A stretch of DNA of 64,000 bases from Butyricicoccus pullicaecorum (GTDB lineage Bacteria; Bacillota; Clostridia; Oscillospirales; Butyricicoccaceae), in the NCBI GenBank assembly GCA_018366035.1, contig JAGZIW010000011.1, positions 7,310 through 71,309 on the forward strand, read 5' to 3'. Position 1 is the first letter of the stretch, and the number at the start of each line of letters is the position of its first letter. The notes under the pieces are model-generated. The model saw only the letters and a list, made by a program, of their open reading frames with translations. It was not told the DNA's origin and did no database searches. Made by a program: the position numbers and the translations under genes. Shown piece by piece: positions 31,507 through 41,324 of the stretch.

Positions 31507-32761
31507 CTGTAAATCCCTCCGCAATCGCCGATGACTCGGTCACGCGCTGTGCATATTTGGAGTACAGCAGCCATGCACCACCATCTTGTGTCATCAGTAC
31601 CTGCTGTGCGGCGCTGGTATTCATACATTTCCAATCTGGACGGAGGGCATTGTTATAGATATAAAGTCCAGAGCTTGTAAGCACACCAAGCTGACCGCCT
31701 GCATAGGACAGACTCTCTGGGTCGCTCGAAAGATTGAGAGATGCCTTGGCAGTCCCACTCTTATCATAGCGTGTCACCGTTGCACGGGCATCTCCCGACC
31801 ATGACCGCAGAGCAAGCACAAAATCACTTTCATCAAACGCATATCCCAGTAAATCCTTTGCAGAATAATCCAGTTCCGAGGTCTTTTCGCCGCGGCGGTT
31901 TGCAGTGAACATGGAGCGATCTGCAATGACTGCAACATTGCTGTCATCTAGCCAATGCACATCATATCCCACCACAGAACCTAAGCTTAGGCTCGCGCGT
32001 ACTTCTCCTGCGTCCATATCAAAAAACTGTAAGATGCTCTCAAACTGTGAACCATTCTGACGGAAGGTCAGGGCACATAAATGTGTGCCGGAAGGCGACA
32101 GAACCGCTTCCTGCACATAATATTCAGGCGTGCGCCAGCGCCAGATATGCCGATCCTCCTCCCGTGAAGATGCACTATACACCGTTACCGTGCTTTTATA
32201 TCCTGCCTCATCGGTAATGACCACACAGTTATCTCCATATCCAATCGAAGCCGTGCGAATAGGTGCGGTCGAAGTGACTGCAAACATCTGTGTCAGCTCT
32301 GAAAAAAATGAAAATTCATAGCCGCCCCGATCGTACGCCAAAATATAATTTTTATTGGTCTCCAAGACCGGAGATGTATAGCTGATTGCTGTTTTTTGCT
32401 GCACAACGCCGCCAAGCTGCAATACAGAAAGCGCTTCGTCATTGATAACAGCAAGCGCTGAACCCACCGGCTTTACCTGACTTGCAGACTGTTCCGGATA
32501 CGCAAGGACGCCCTCGCGCAGCGCCTCCGGCTCCAGTGCACTAAATAAAATCTGAACATTTCGTCGGATTGTGTTCGGTGAAAACAATGTAAAATTAACC
32601 GCCGAGAACAGCAGCAGCCCTGCAACCAGCAGCCAGCCAACCAACGAGCGAAAGCGGGTCAGGCGGCGCTGCTTCAGGCTTTCCGCCTGCTGAAGCAGCT
32701 GTTTACGCTTTTTAGCGGAGCGCGGGAATGGAACTAAATTCTTTTTTCCCTGCACAAACAC
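31487..32761 (-). CDS. DUF5711-like membrane-anchored protein
   Basis: A 424-residue protein. A basic N-terminus (about 1-38) is followed by one membrane helix (40-62) and an outside domain of about 350 residues that reads as repeated beta strands, with patterns like SVLQLGG, YILAYDRGGYEF and GTHLCALTFRQNG, consistent with a beta-propeller. Function is unknown. It sits directly before a CvpA-like gene and the two overlap, an association I believe recurs in Clostridia. GTG start close after GAGAGGGG. Confidence 0.65.
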   Translation of the reverse strand: MFVQGKKNLVPFPRSAKKRKQLLQQAESLKQRRLTRFRSLVGWLLVAGLLLFSAVNFTLFSPNTIRRNVQILFSALEPEALREGVLAYPEQSASQVKPVGSALAVINDEALSVLQLGGVVQQKTAISYTSPVLETNKNYILAYDRGGYEFSFFSELTQMFAVTSTAPIRTASIGYGDNCVVITDEAGYKSTVTVYSASSREEDRHIWRWRTPEYYVQEAVLSPSGTHLCALTFRQNGSQFESILQFFDMDAGEVRASLSLGSVVGYDVHWLDDSNVAVIADRSMFTANRRGEKTSELDYSAKDLLGYAFDESDFVLALRSWSGDARATVTRYDKSGTAKASLNLSSDPESLSYAGGQLGVLTSSGLYIYNNALRPDWKCMNTSAAQQVLMTQDGGAWLLYSKYAQRVTESSAIAEGFTDDSHTR

Positions 32762-32775
32762 CCCTCTCCTCTCTC

Positions 32776-32805
32776 ATTATAGCAGTGTATCACACTTTCA
32801 TGCAA
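32776..32805 (-). promoter_or_regulatory. Promoter of the DUF5711-cvpA-clpE operon
   Basis: Reverse-strand TTGCAT (32805-32800), 18-nt spacer, TATAAT (32781-32776). Confidence 0.6.
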
Positions 32806-32832
32806 TTGGTGTGAATCAAGATTAAACTTTTT

Positions 32833-33606
32833 CTAATCCCCCAGCCGAAATTCATTTAATTCAGGGGTATCGTCATACCACAGGCGGTTCATGAATAAGC
32901 CGCAGGCAGGTAAGGTTGGTCCGGCGTTCTCTCTGTCGCAGGAACGCAAAATCTCTGCCACATCTTCAGGTGCAAACTTTCCACTTCCTACATAGAGCAG
33001 CGTTCCGGAAATTGCACGCACCATATTATATAAAAATCCGTCTCCACATACACGAATACAGATCAGTCCATCTGTATTTTGTTCAACCTCACACCAGAAA
33101 ATCGTTCGCACCGTCGATTTCACTGGTGTCCCAACCGACCGCACCGCATTAAAATCATGCCGTCCGACAAAATACTGTGCACCTTCCTGCATGCGCTTCG
33201 GATCCAGCGGATATGAATATCGGTAGGCGCGGTCTGTTAAAAATGGATCACGCATCTTAGAGGGATATATGTAGTACGCATATTCTTTTTTCGTGCACTG
33301 AAACCGTGCATCAAAATCATCTGGCACCTGCACCGCGCCATGAACCGCGATATCCTCCGGAAGCTGTGCCCCAAGAGCAAACGGCAATCGATCAAGCGGA
33401 ATTGAACAATCTGCCTTAAAGTTTGCAAGATAGCGCCTCGCATGCACACCCGCATCAGTACGTCCCACACCGGACAGGTAAGTATCACAGTGCAGCAGCT
33501 TATTTATGGCATGTGTGACCGTCTCCTGTACAGATGCACCATTTTTCTGCACCTGCCAACCATGATATGCGGTTCCCACATAGGAAAGCGAAAGTGCGAT
33601 ATTCAT
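32833..33606 (-). CDS. truA: tRNA pseudouridine(38-40) synthase
   Basis: A 257-residue TruA that makes pseudouridine at positions 38-40 of the anticodon arm. It begins ALSLSYVGTAYHGWQVQKNG, the catalytic Asp lies in GRTDAGVHA near residue 52, and FLYNMVRAISGTLLYVGSG is near 200. The ATG lies 6 nt after the ecfT stop, the standard ecfA-ecfA-ecfT-truA order of Firmicutes. Confidence 0.97.
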   Translation of the reverse strand: MNIALSLSYVGTAYHGWQVQKNGASVQETVTHAINKLLHCDTYLSGVGRTDAGVHARRYLANFKADCSIPLDRLPFALGAQLPEDIAVHGAVQVPDDFDARFQCTKKEYAYYIYPSKMRDPFLTDRAYRYSYPLDPKRMQEGAQYFVGRHDFNAVRSVGTPVKSTVRTIFWCEVEQNTDGLICIRVCGDGFLYNMVRAISGTLLYVGSGKFAPEDVAEILRSCDRENAGPTLPACGLFMNRLWYDDTPELNEFRLGD

Positions 33607-33612
33607 GCCTGC

Positions 33613-34416
33613 TCACCACCCCATTCTTCCCAAAACGATCACGGCAGCAAACACACAGACAGAGACCAGTCCCGCACCTGCATCTACCTTGCCAAACTGC
33701 ATTTGCTTCATGCGAGTGCGTCCGACATCACCGCGGTATAGGCGACATTCCATCGCAATTGCGAGTTCATCTGCGCGGCGAAATGCCGAAATAAACAGCG
33801 GAACCAAGATTGGCACCATTGCACGGGCACGCTGTACCAGATTGCCGGATTCAAAGTCTGCACCACGTGCTTTCTGTGCGGCAATGATTTTCTCGGTCTC
33901 CTCAATGAGCGTTGGGATAAAACGCAAAGCAATCGACATCATCATCGCAAGCTCATGCACCGGCAGATGAATTTTCTTAAACGGTGCCAAAAGGCGTTCG
34001 AGTCCATCTGTCAGTTCAATAGGTGATGTCGTATAGGTCAGCATGGACGTGCCAATAATCAACAGTAAAATACGCACGACCATCAAAATGGCAACCTTGA
34101 TTCCGGCATCTGTCAGTTTCAGAAAGCCAAAGCTCCAAAGTACATTGCCCGGAGTATAAAACAGATTGAGAATTGCAGTAAACACCACAATAAACACGAC
34201 CGGTTTGAGACCGCGCACAACAATTTTCGGCTGAATCCCCGAAATTCGAATGACTGCAAAAATATAGAGCGCCAAAAGGGCATAGGATATTGGTCCGGAG
34301 GCAAGAAACAGGGTGACAATCATCGCAACGACCAGCAAAAGCTTGAGGCGCGGATCGACACGGTGCACTATGCTCTGCCCGGGAAAATACTGTCCAATTG
34401 TAATATCTCGAAGCAT
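33613..34416 (-). CDS. ecfT: Energy-coupling factor transporter transmembrane protein EcfT
   Basis: A 267-residue membrane scaffold of ECF-type vitamin importers. About five membrane helices precede two cytoplasmic coupling helices, each with the Ala-Arg-Gly signature: KARGADF near 185 and AMECRLYRGD near 225 (a variant). It starts with GQYFPGQSIVHRVDPRLKLL, as in EcfT of Firmicutes. The start directly follows the ecfA2 stop. Different S components made elsewhere (riboflavin, biotin, folate and others) share this module. Confidence 0.95.
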   Translation of the reverse strand: MLRDITIGQYFPGQSIVHRVDPRLKLLLVVAMIVTLFLASGPISYALLALYIFAVIRISGIQPKIVVRGLKPVVFIVVFTAILNLFYTPGNVLWSFGFLKLTDAGIKVAILMVVRILLLIIGTSMLTYTTSPIELTDGLERLLAPFKKIHLPVHELAMMMSIALRFIPTLIEETEKIIAAQKARGADFESGNLVQRARAMVPILVPLFISAFRRADELAIAMECRLYRGDVGRTRMKQMQFGKVDAGAGLVSVCVFAAVIVLGRMGW

Positions 34417-35277
34417 TTATCGGCCCTCCTTACATGCACGAATCGCCTTGACAGCATCTGCAACCGTATAAATGGAAGGGTCTAAGTCGAAGCCACGGCG
34501 CACCAGCTCCCGAACGACCTTTGTAATTTCCGGAATATCCAGTCCAGCCTGTGTAATTTCGTCTGCATGCGCGAACACCTCACGCGGCGTCCCGCACAGC
34601 ATCACCTTTGCCTGATTCATAACCAACAGCCGGTCCGCCAGCCGCGCAATATCTTCCATCGAGTGAGATACGATCAATATGGTTGCGCCTGAACGGGCAT
34701 GATAGTCCTGAATCTGTGCCAAAATCTCATCGCGCCCTGCTGGGTCGAGTCCTGCCGTTGGCTCGTCCAAAATCAGAACCTGCGGACGCATGGCAATCAC
34801 ACCCGCAATTGCAACACGGCGTTTTTGACCGCCAGACAGCGCAAATGGAGAATGTCCTGCCAATGCCAGATCCAGCCCTACGAAATCCATCGCCTCACGC
34901 ACACGCTTTTCTATCTCAGAGGCAGAAAGCCCCATATTTTGCGGTCCAAATGCAATATCCTTGGCAATGGTTTCCTCGAACAGCTGATATTCTGGATACT
35001 GAAACACCAGCCCTACGGCAAATCGCGTCTTGCGGTCACATTTTCCTTTTGCGTCCCATATAGAATGACCAGAGAGCAGCACTTCTCCCGAAGTCGGCTT
35101 GAGCAGACCGTTAAAATGCTGGATCAGGGTGGATTTTCCCGATCCGGTATGTCCTATGACACCCAAAATCTCTCCCTTTTCCACCCCTATATTCACATGA
35201 TCGAGCGCCGTGCGCTCAAACGGGGTACCTGCGCCATAAACCTGCGTCAGGTCCCTTGTTTCTAAAATATATGACAT
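34417..35277 (-). CDS. ecfA2: Energy-coupling factor transporter ATPase EcfA2
   Basis: A 286-residue ABC ATPase. Walker A GHTGSGKS, Q-loop FQYPEYQLFEETIAKDIAFGP typical of EcfA2, signature ALSGGQKRR and Walker B LILDEPTAGLDP. It forms the ATPase heterodimer with EcfA1 encoded just upstream. GAGGAG overlaps the end of ecfA1. Confidence 0.96.
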   Translation of the reverse strand: MSYILETRDLTQVYGAGTPFERTALDHVNIGVEKGEILGVIGHTGSGKSTLIQHFNGLLKPTSGEVLLSGHSIWDAKGKCDRKTRFAVGLVFQYPEYQLFEETIAKDIAFGPQNMGLSASEIEKRVREAMDFVGLDLALAGHSPFALSGGQKRRVAIAGVIAMRPQVLILDEPTAGLDPAGRDEILAQIQDYHARSGATILIVSHSMEDIARLADRLLVMNQAKVMLCGTPREVFAHADEITQAGLDIPEITKVVRELVRRGFDLDPSIYTVADAVKAIRACKEGR

Positions 35278-35291
35278 AATCGGTTCGCTCC

Positions 35292-36140
35292 TCAGTTCGC
35301 CAGATATCGCTCCAAGATGTCAGCGCAGGCATCTACTGTGAGCGCATTGATTGGCAGCTCTGTGCCAATTTGGTTGTTGAGATCAAAAATCACTTCTATG
35401 GTCTGCGGCACAGTGAGGCTCGCAGCACGCAGCGCATCTACCTGTGTAAAAATTTCCTCCGGCGCGCCCTGCATGAGGATTTTTCCGCCATGCATAACGA
35501 CCACACGCCCTGCTTGAACCGCCTCGTCCATGTGGTGTGTGATGAGCACGACCGTGATGCCCATCTTTTCATTGAGTGTGCGGATCACACGCATGACCTC
35601 CCGACGTCCTGCCGGATCGAGCATGGCTGTTGGCTCATCAAAAACCACACACCTTGGCATCATGGCGATGACGCCCGCAATTGCCACACGCTGCTTTTGA
35701 CCACCGGACAGCTTATGCGGTGCATGCCGTCGAAACTCATACATACCGACTGCCTTCAGTGCTTCTTCCACACGCTGACGAATTTCTGCGGGCGGTACGC
35801 CCAGATTTTCAAGTGCAAATGCCACATCTTCCTCAACTACCGTTGCAACGATTTGGTTATCTGGATTCTGGAATACCATTGCACAGGTTTTTCGTATATC
35901 GTAAAGCTGCTTTGGATCTTTTGTATCCATACCGTCCACATATACCGTGCCGCCAGAGGGCAGGCGAATCCCATTGAAATGACTCGCAAGCGTCGATTTT
36001 CCCGATCCATTGTGTCCCAGAATTGCTACAAATTCTCCGCTTTCGATGGAAAGATCAACACCATTGAGTGCAACCTTTCTTTCTCCCTCCGCTGACTGAT
36101 AGATATAGGTCAGGTCCTCGGTCTTAATAATTTGATACAT
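35292..36140 (-). CDS. ecfA1: Energy-coupling factor transporter ATPase EcfA1
   Basis: A 282-residue ABC ATPase. Walker A GHNGSGKS, Q-loop FQNPDNQIVATVVEEDVAFALENLG typical of EcfA1 (region), signature KLSGGQKQR, Walker B VFDEPTAMLDP. First of the ecfA1-ecfA2-ecfT-truA cluster, 33 nt after a methyltransferase gene that may share its promoter. Confidence 0.96.
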   Translation of the reverse strand: MYQIIKTEDLTYIYQSAEGERKVALNGVDLSIESGEFVAILGHNGSGKSTLASHFNGIRLPSGGTVYVDGMDTKDPKQLYDIRKTCAMVFQNPDNQIVATVVEEDVAFALENLGVPPAEIRQRVEEALKAVGMYEFRRHAPHKLSGGQKQRVAIAGVIAMMPRCVVFDEPTAMLDPAGRREVMRVIRTLNEKMGITVVLITHHMDEAVQAGRVVVMHGGKILMQGAPEEIFTQVDALRAASLTVPQTIEVIFDLNNQIGTELPINALTVDACADILERYLAN

Positions 36141-36173
36141 TGGGTCTTTCCTCTCCCATTTTGTTCTTTTGGC

Positions 36174-37040
36174 TCATTGTGCCGCAATATAACGCGCAGA
36201 GGAGCCGCACGGCAGTACAAGCCCTGTCGAGGTGACTGGCAGACCGATTTCCTGTGCCTCCACGCGTCCCAGATGGTGGCGCATTGCCGTCATTCCCAGA
36301 AGATACGCCATCACAGATGGAGCAAGTCCGGTCGAATAGCTGGAAATGAGTACAAACAGCGGCTGGTCAGAGAGAAGCTGCATCGTCAGCGTTACAAACT
36401 CCGCCACATCTTCCTCAATTTTCCATGTCTCTCCGCCCGGTCCACGGCCATAGCTTGGCGGGTCCATAATGATGGCATCATAGCGCCGCCCGCGCCGCAA
36501 CTCCCGCTGCACAAACTTTTTGCAATCATCTACAATCCAGCGAATCGGACGGTCTGACAAACCCGAGGACGCCGCATTTTCCCGCGCCCACTGTGTCATG
36601 CCCTTGGAAGCATCTACATGACATACACTGGCACCGGCAGCCGCAGCCGCGAGCGTTGCGCCGCCTGTATACGCAAAGAGATTCAGTACGCTAACTGGAC
36701 GTCCGGCAGACCGCACCTGCTCCATGATAAAGTCCCAGTTCGCCGCCTGCTCCGGAAATAATCCTGTATGCTTAAATGCCATTGGCTTGAGCTGAAAGGT
36801 CAGCTCCTTATAGGAAATCGCCCACTGCTCTGGCAAATGGCGGATTTCCCACCTTCCGCCGCCCGAGGACGAGCGGTGATAAACCGCACCGGCACGGCTC
36901 CACACCCGATTTTCCTCTGTGCGCTGCCAGATTGCCTGTGGGTCTGGGCGCTGTAAGATTTGATTGCCCCAACGCTCCAGCTTTTCTCCGCCGCCGCAGT
37001 CCAACACTTCGTAATCCGCCCAGTTATTTGCAATCCACAT
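36174..37040 (-). CDS. Class I SAM-dependent rRNA methyltransferase (RlmI/RlmK C-domain-like)
   Basis: A 288-residue methyltransferase. It has LNLFAYTGGATLAAAAAGASV as SAM site near residue 120, VDASKGMTQWARENAASSGL, and the catalytic-loop IMDPPSYGRGPGGETW, all features of the RlmI-like group (m5C of 23S rRNA). It lacks the N-terminal PUA domain of full RlmI and has about 100 residues of its own instead. GGAGG precedes the ATG. The exact target base is not known. Confidence 0.82.
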   Translation of the reverse strand: MWIANNWADYEVLDCGGGEKLERWGNQILQRPDPQAIWQRTEENRVWSRAGAVYHRSSSGGGRWEIRHLPEQWAISYKELTFQLKPMAFKHTGLFPEQAANWDFIMEQVRSAGRPVSVLNLFAYTGGATLAAAAAGASVCHVDASKGMTQWARENAASSGLSDRPIRWIVDDCKKFVQRELRRGRRYDAIIMDPPSYGRGPGGETWKIEEDVAEFVTLTMQLLSDQPLFVLISSYSTGLAPSVMAYLLGMTAMRHHLGRVEAQEIGLPVTSTGLVLPCGSSARYIAAQ

Positions 37041-37251
37041 CTAAAATATCCTCCAATTGGAAAGGCTGTATTCGGTACGATTTTATTCTGCAATCCCGAT
37101 AAAATGACAAGAGTTTAACTCTTATATTGTATCACCAAACCTGCGCTGGCGCAATTCCAAGGCGTTCCAAAAACATCTCTTTGTATCCATGAATTTTCCG
37201 GCAAAAAAGCCAGTCCCGCCAACGAAAAAGCCGATTTTATGTGAACAAAGG

Positions 37252-37280
37252 TTGCAAGATAGCAAAAACCCTCGTATAAT
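37252..37280 (+). promoter_or_regulatory. Promoter of the LTA-synthase-like/ygiQ operon
   Basis: TTGCAA at 37252-37257, 17-nt spacer, TATAAT at 37275-37280. The interval 37041-37251 shows no gene. Confidence 0.8.
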
Positions 37281-37327
37281 GAAGAAAAAACAATACGCGA
37301 TATGCGCATCACTACGAGGAAAAACGC

Positions 37328-39250
37328 ATGAAAAAATATCGTTCCGGACAATCCAATCGCTGGATCAGTTTAAGCCCTTCCGCTTTGGGGTATACCCGCT
37401 ATACCGGAAAACGCGGGCGCGGTTCCACCCTGCGGGTGTGGCGTATGCGCTGGCTGACGCTTTTGGGGCTTATTCTCTCCGGTCTTGGGATTGGATTTTG
37501 CAGTCTGCGTCTGGCTGCCGGTCCATTTGGACAGGCTATGTTTGACAGCTATCTCACACGTCCATCTATCCTTTGGCTCAATATTGCACCGGTTGTGATC
37601 CTGCTCCTATTGCTCTGGTTTGTACTCCGAAAGGCATGGCTCTCCGTACTGCTCGGGGGCGGAGCCATCACGATCCTATCGATTTCAAACTATTTTAAGC
37701 TCATGTTCCGCGATGATCCCCTGACCGCGGCTGACCTTGGACTCGCAGCAGAAGGACTTCAGATGGCTGGACACTATGTAACGGCAATCAGTTCCGAGGT
37801 ACTGACTGCTTGTTTGCTGCTTGCGGGCTGTATTCTGATTTTGGCACTGATTTGCCGCGCACGTCCGTCTCAAACATGGAAAGGACAGGTCGTTGGCACG
37901 ACCTTATGTCTGCTGTTGCTTGCAGGCGGTATCTGGACATTCTATACCGGCGGCAAATACACACAGACGGCTTGGCACAGCTGGACAGACAATGCAGAAG
38001 ATATCAACCAGTGGTCTGCAACACAGGTTTATCTTTCAAAGGGCTTTGTCTATCCTTTTTTGCACAGCCTGCCTGAAGCAACCGAAGAAAAACCGGCAGG
38101 CTACAAAAAAAGCAGTGTGGAGGCAGTCATCAGCGAGCACCCAGATGCCAACATTCCAGAAAACCAAAAGGTAAATATTGTTTCGATCATGCTGGAAGGC
38201 TTCAACGATCTCACACAGTTTGCAGATATCGAACTGCGAGAAGATAAGAAAAGCCCATATAAACCCTTCCATGACCTTGAGAAAGTGAGCTATACCGGCC
38301 GTCTAATCACCAACATCTTTGCGGCGGGCACCGTGGATACCGAACGCGGACATATCACAGGCATGACAGACTATGGTGAGCTGCGGCATAACACATGGTC
38401 CTATGCCCGATACTTTCAATCACAGGGCTACATCACACAGGGCAGTCACCCTTCCAACGACTGGTTCTATAACCGCAAAAATATCAATGCACATCTGGGC
38501 TTTGATGATTATTATTTTCTGGAAAACCATTATGCTGACATCAATGACGGAAAAATCGCCATGGACGATGTACTGCTTCCTGAAATCTATAATCTTTTGG
38601 TGCAGGATATAGCGCGCAAAAAACCTGTATTTTCTTTCAATGTGACCTACCAAAACCATGGCCCCTATCCCATTGGCTGGCTGCGCTACGGCGAATATGT
38701 GCCCAAAGGCGTTTACAGCGAGGATACCTACTATATTCTCAACAACTATTTGGGCGGCATCGAAAAAACCGGCAGACAACTTATTAAGCTCAAGAAAAAG
38801 TTAGATGCGCTGGACGAACCTGTTGTTCTTTTTCTATATGGCGATCACAATCCATGGCTGGGCGATGGCAACAGCGTTTATAAAGAGCTGGGTGTCAACT
38901 TTAACCTTTCTACACAGGAGGGCTTTGAAAACTATTATGGTACGCGCTATCTTATATGGGCAAACGAAGCAGCCAAGGACGTACTTTCATTTGATTTCAC
39001 GGGTAAAGGTCCAGACCTCAGCCCTGCTTTTCTAATGGCACATTTCTTTGATCTTGTGGGTTGGGAGGGTCCAACCCTGACGCAGATTACAGCACCGCTT
39101 CTGGAGCACGTGACGGTCGCAAGCAATCAGGGTGTTTTCTTCTATGACGGCAAGATGACCACTGACCTGCCTGCATCTGCTGAACCTGCATGGAAAGCCT
39201 ACACCAATTTGTGCTATTATCTGCGCAATGAATACCGCGTAAAGCCTTAA
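37328..39250 (+). CDS. LTA synthase family sulfatase-fold membrane protein
   Basis: A 640-residue phosphoglycerol transferase-like enzyme. About five membrane segments lie in residues 40-225, then an extracellular alkaline-phosphatase-fold domain. Metal and catalytic landmarks are VSIMLEGFND near 286, AAGTVDTERGHITGM with the nucleophile Thr near 338, and LYGDHNPWLG near 510. LtaS-like enzymes polymerise or transfer glycerol phosphate from phosphatidylglycerol. The GTVDTE motif differs from the GTANTEF form of LtaS, so it may modify another surface polymer. ygiQ follows after 31 nt. Confidence 0.82.
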   Translation: MKKYRSGQSNRWISLSPSALGYTRYTGKRGRGSTLRVWRMRWLTLLGLILSGLGIGFCSLRLAAGPFGQAMFDSYLTRPSILWLNIAPVVILLLLLWFVLRKAWLSVLLGGGAITILSISNYFKLMFRDDPLTAADLGLAAEGLQMAGHYVTAISSEVLTACLLLAGCILILALICRARPSQTWKGQVVGTTLCLLLLAGGIWTFYTGGKYTQTAWHSWTDNAEDINQWSATQVYLSKGFVYPFLHSLPEATEEKPAGYKKSSVEAVISEHPDANIPENQKVNIVSIMLEGFNDLTQFADIELREDKKSPYKPFHDLEKVSYTGRLITNIFAAGTVDTERGHITGMTDYGELRHNTWSYARYFQSQGYITQGSHPSNDWFYNRKNINAHLGFDDYYFLENHYADINDGKIAMDDVLLPEIYNLLVQDIARKKPVFSFNVTYQNHGPYPIGWLRYGEYVPKGVYSEDTYYILNNYLGGIEKTGRQLIKLKKKLDALDEPVVLFLYGDHNPWLGDGNSVYKELGVNFNLSTQEGFENYYGTRYLIWANEAAKDVLSFDFTGKGPDLSPAFLMAHFFDLVGWEGPTLTQITAPLLEHVTVASNQGVFFYDGKMTTDLPASAEPAWKAYTNLCYYLRNEYRVKP

Positions 39251-39281
39251 TCCCATCTATTTTCCAAAATAAGGAGTTATC

Positions 39282-41228
39282 ATGTCTGAATTTCTTCCCA
39301 TCTCCCGCGCCGATATGGAGGCGCGAGGCTGGTATTACTGTGACTTTTTAATTGTAACTGGCGATGCCTATATCGATCACCCCTCTTTTGGCACAGCGAT
39401 TATCTCCCGTGTACTCGAAGATGCCGGCTTCCGTGTGGCGATTTTATCTCAGCCTTGCTTTACGGACGAGCGGGATTTTACTGCGATGGGCCGGCCGCGC
39501 TATGGTGTTCTCATCAACGCAGGAAACATCGACTCTATGGTAGCACATTATACTGCTGCCAAAAAACGTCGTCACGATGATTCCTATACCGCGGGCGGTG
39601 TTGGCGGCAAGCGTCCAGACCGCGCTGTGACCGTCTATTCTATGCTGGCGCGCCGTGCGTTTCCGAAAACTCCCATCTATATTGGTGGATTGGAGGCAAG
39701 CCTGCGCCGTTTTGCGCATTATGACTACTGGAGCGATCAAATCATGCCTTCCATTCTGTCCTCCTCAGGTGCCGATGCACTTATGTATGGTATGAGTGAG
39801 CGCTCTGTCTTGGAGCTTGCCAAAAATCTGAAAGCAGGAAAGCATGGCGCCGATGCGGTTCGAAATATCCGCGGCATTGCCTACTTTGCACACAATGCCG
39901 AAGAGATCCCGTTTCCCGTTGTCACCTGTCCGTCTTATGAGGACACCCTGCAAAGTAAGGAAGCCTATGCCCGCTCGGTCAAAATGCAATACGACGAAGC
40001 TGACCATGTCCGCGGCAAAGCAATCCTTCAGGCGCACGGCAAACGTCTGCTCGTTCAAAACCCGCCTTCCGTCCCGCTGAACACGCAGGAAATGGATCGC
40101 ATCTATGCTTTGCCCTTTATGCGCACCTATCACCCTTCCTATGAAGCAGAGGGTGGGGTACCTGCCATTCAGGAGGTACAGTTTTCTATCATACACAACC
40201 GCGGCTGTTTTGGCGCATGCAACTTTTGTGCACTTGCATTCCATCAGGGGCGGTATATCTCTGCGCGCTCTCACGATTCTGTTGTACACGAAGCCGAACA
40301 AATTGCCCAGCATCGGGATTTTAAGGGATATATCCACGATGTTGGCGGTCCAACCGCCAATTTCCGCTTTCCCTCCTGCAAGCATCAGGAAACACATGGG
40401 CTGTGCGTCAACAAGCGCTGCCTTTTTCCCTCAGCATGCAAGAATTTGGAAGCAGATCACCAAGATTATCTAAAGCTGCTGCGTCGTCTGCGTGAGGTTT
40501 CCGGTGTCAAAAAGGTCTTTGTCCGTTCTGGTCTGCGCTATGACTATATGATGGCAGATGACAATGATGAATTCTTCCTCGAACTGGTCAAACACCATAT
40601 TTCCGGTCAGCTCAAAGTTGCGCCGGAACACATGAGCGATAACGCTTTGTATTATATGGGCAAACCATCATTCTCTGTTTATGAAAAATTCCGCGAGCGT
40701 TACGCGCGGATCAATGAAAAGTTAGGCAAAAAGCAATATCTTGTTCCCTACCTCATGTCCTCCCACCCGGGAGCAACCTTACAGGACGCCATTCAAATGG
40801 CTTGCTACTTGAACAAAATAGGCTATATGCCCCAGCAGGTACAGGATTTTTATCCCACACCGGGCACGCTCTCGACCGCCATGTATTATACAGAAATCGA
40901 TCCGCGAACCATGAAGCCTGTGTATGTCGCAAAAACTCCTGAAGAAAAGGCGATGCAGCGTGCGCTGCTGCAATGGCGCCGTCCGGAAAAGCGTCCAATT
41001 ATCGTCTCTGCGCTTCGCAAAGCAGGACGTGAAGACTTAATTGGATTTGGCAAGGAATGTCTCATTCGTCCATTGTCCGGTGAACCTTGGGGCAAAAAGC
41101 CGCACAAGCATCAGGAGGAGCGCCGCCCATCACGCCCCCCTAAGCATGGCGGAAAATCTCAGCGCCCCCTTTCCCCCAAAAAGGGAAAGCGAAAAACAGC
41201 GCAGAAAGGCAACCATCACATGAGGTGA
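39282..41228 (+). CDS. YgiQ family radical SAM protein
   Basis: A 648-residue radical SAM enzyme with an N-terminal B12-binding-like domain (AIISRVLEDAGFRVAILSQP) and the cluster motif CFGACNFC (CX3CX2C) near residue 314, in NRGCFGACNFCALAFHQG. The C-terminal 60 residues are basic and low in complexity. The family has its own domain (DUF3362) and unknown substrate; a role in modifying tRNA or protein has been proposed for relatives. Widespread in anaerobes. AAGGAG precedes the ATG. Confidence 0.92.
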   Translation: MSEFLPISRADMEARGWYYCDFLIVTGDAYIDHPSFGTAIISRVLEDAGFRVAILSQPCFTDERDFTAMGRPRYGVLINAGNIDSMVAHYTAAKKRRHDDSYTAGGVGGKRPDRAVTVYSMLARRAFPKTPIYIGGLEASLRRFAHYDYWSDQIMPSILSSSGADALMYGMSERSVLELAKNLKAGKHGADAVRNIRGIAYFAHNAEEIPFPVVTCPSYEDTLQSKEAYARSVKMQYDEADHVRGKAILQAHGKRLLVQNPPSVPLNTQEMDRIYALPFMRTYHPSYEAEGGVPAIQEVQFSIIHNRGCFGACNFCALAFHQGRYISARSHDSVVHEAEQIAQHRDFKGYIHDVGGPTANFRFPSCKHQETHGLCVNKRCLFPSACKNLEADHQDYLKLLRRLREVSGVKKVFVRSGLRYDYMMADDNDEFFLELVKHHISGQLKVAPEHMSDNALYYMGKPSFSVYEKFRERYARINEKLGKKQYLVPYLMSSHPGATLQDAIQMACYLNKIGYMPQQVQDFYPTPGTLSTAMYYTEIDPRTMKPVYVAKTPEEKAMQRALLQWRRPEKRPIIVSALRKAGREDLIGFGKECLIRPLSGEPWGKKPHKHQEERRPSRPPKHGGKSQRPLSPKKGKRKTAQKGNHHMR

Positions 41229-41254
41229 GCCTATAAATACAATCTAAACTGCCA

Positions 41255-41295
41255 AAAGGGCTTGCTGTCTGTCAAAAAACAGACAGTAAGTCCTT
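41255..41295 (+). terminator. Terminator of ygiQ (dispersed hairpin repeat, copy 1)
   Basis: AAAGGGCTTGCTGTCTGT pairs with ACAGACAGTAAGTCCTTT around CAAAAA. The left arm recurs in the hairpin at 59190-59233. Confidence 0.8.
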
Positions 41296-41324
41296 TCTCT
41301 GTGCCTTGATTTATCTGTGACTGC

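Noticed and set aside
35370..36095. Antisense frame of 241 codons over ecfA1
   Set aside because: Shadow of a highly conserved ATPase gene; no start signal and low-likelihood composition.
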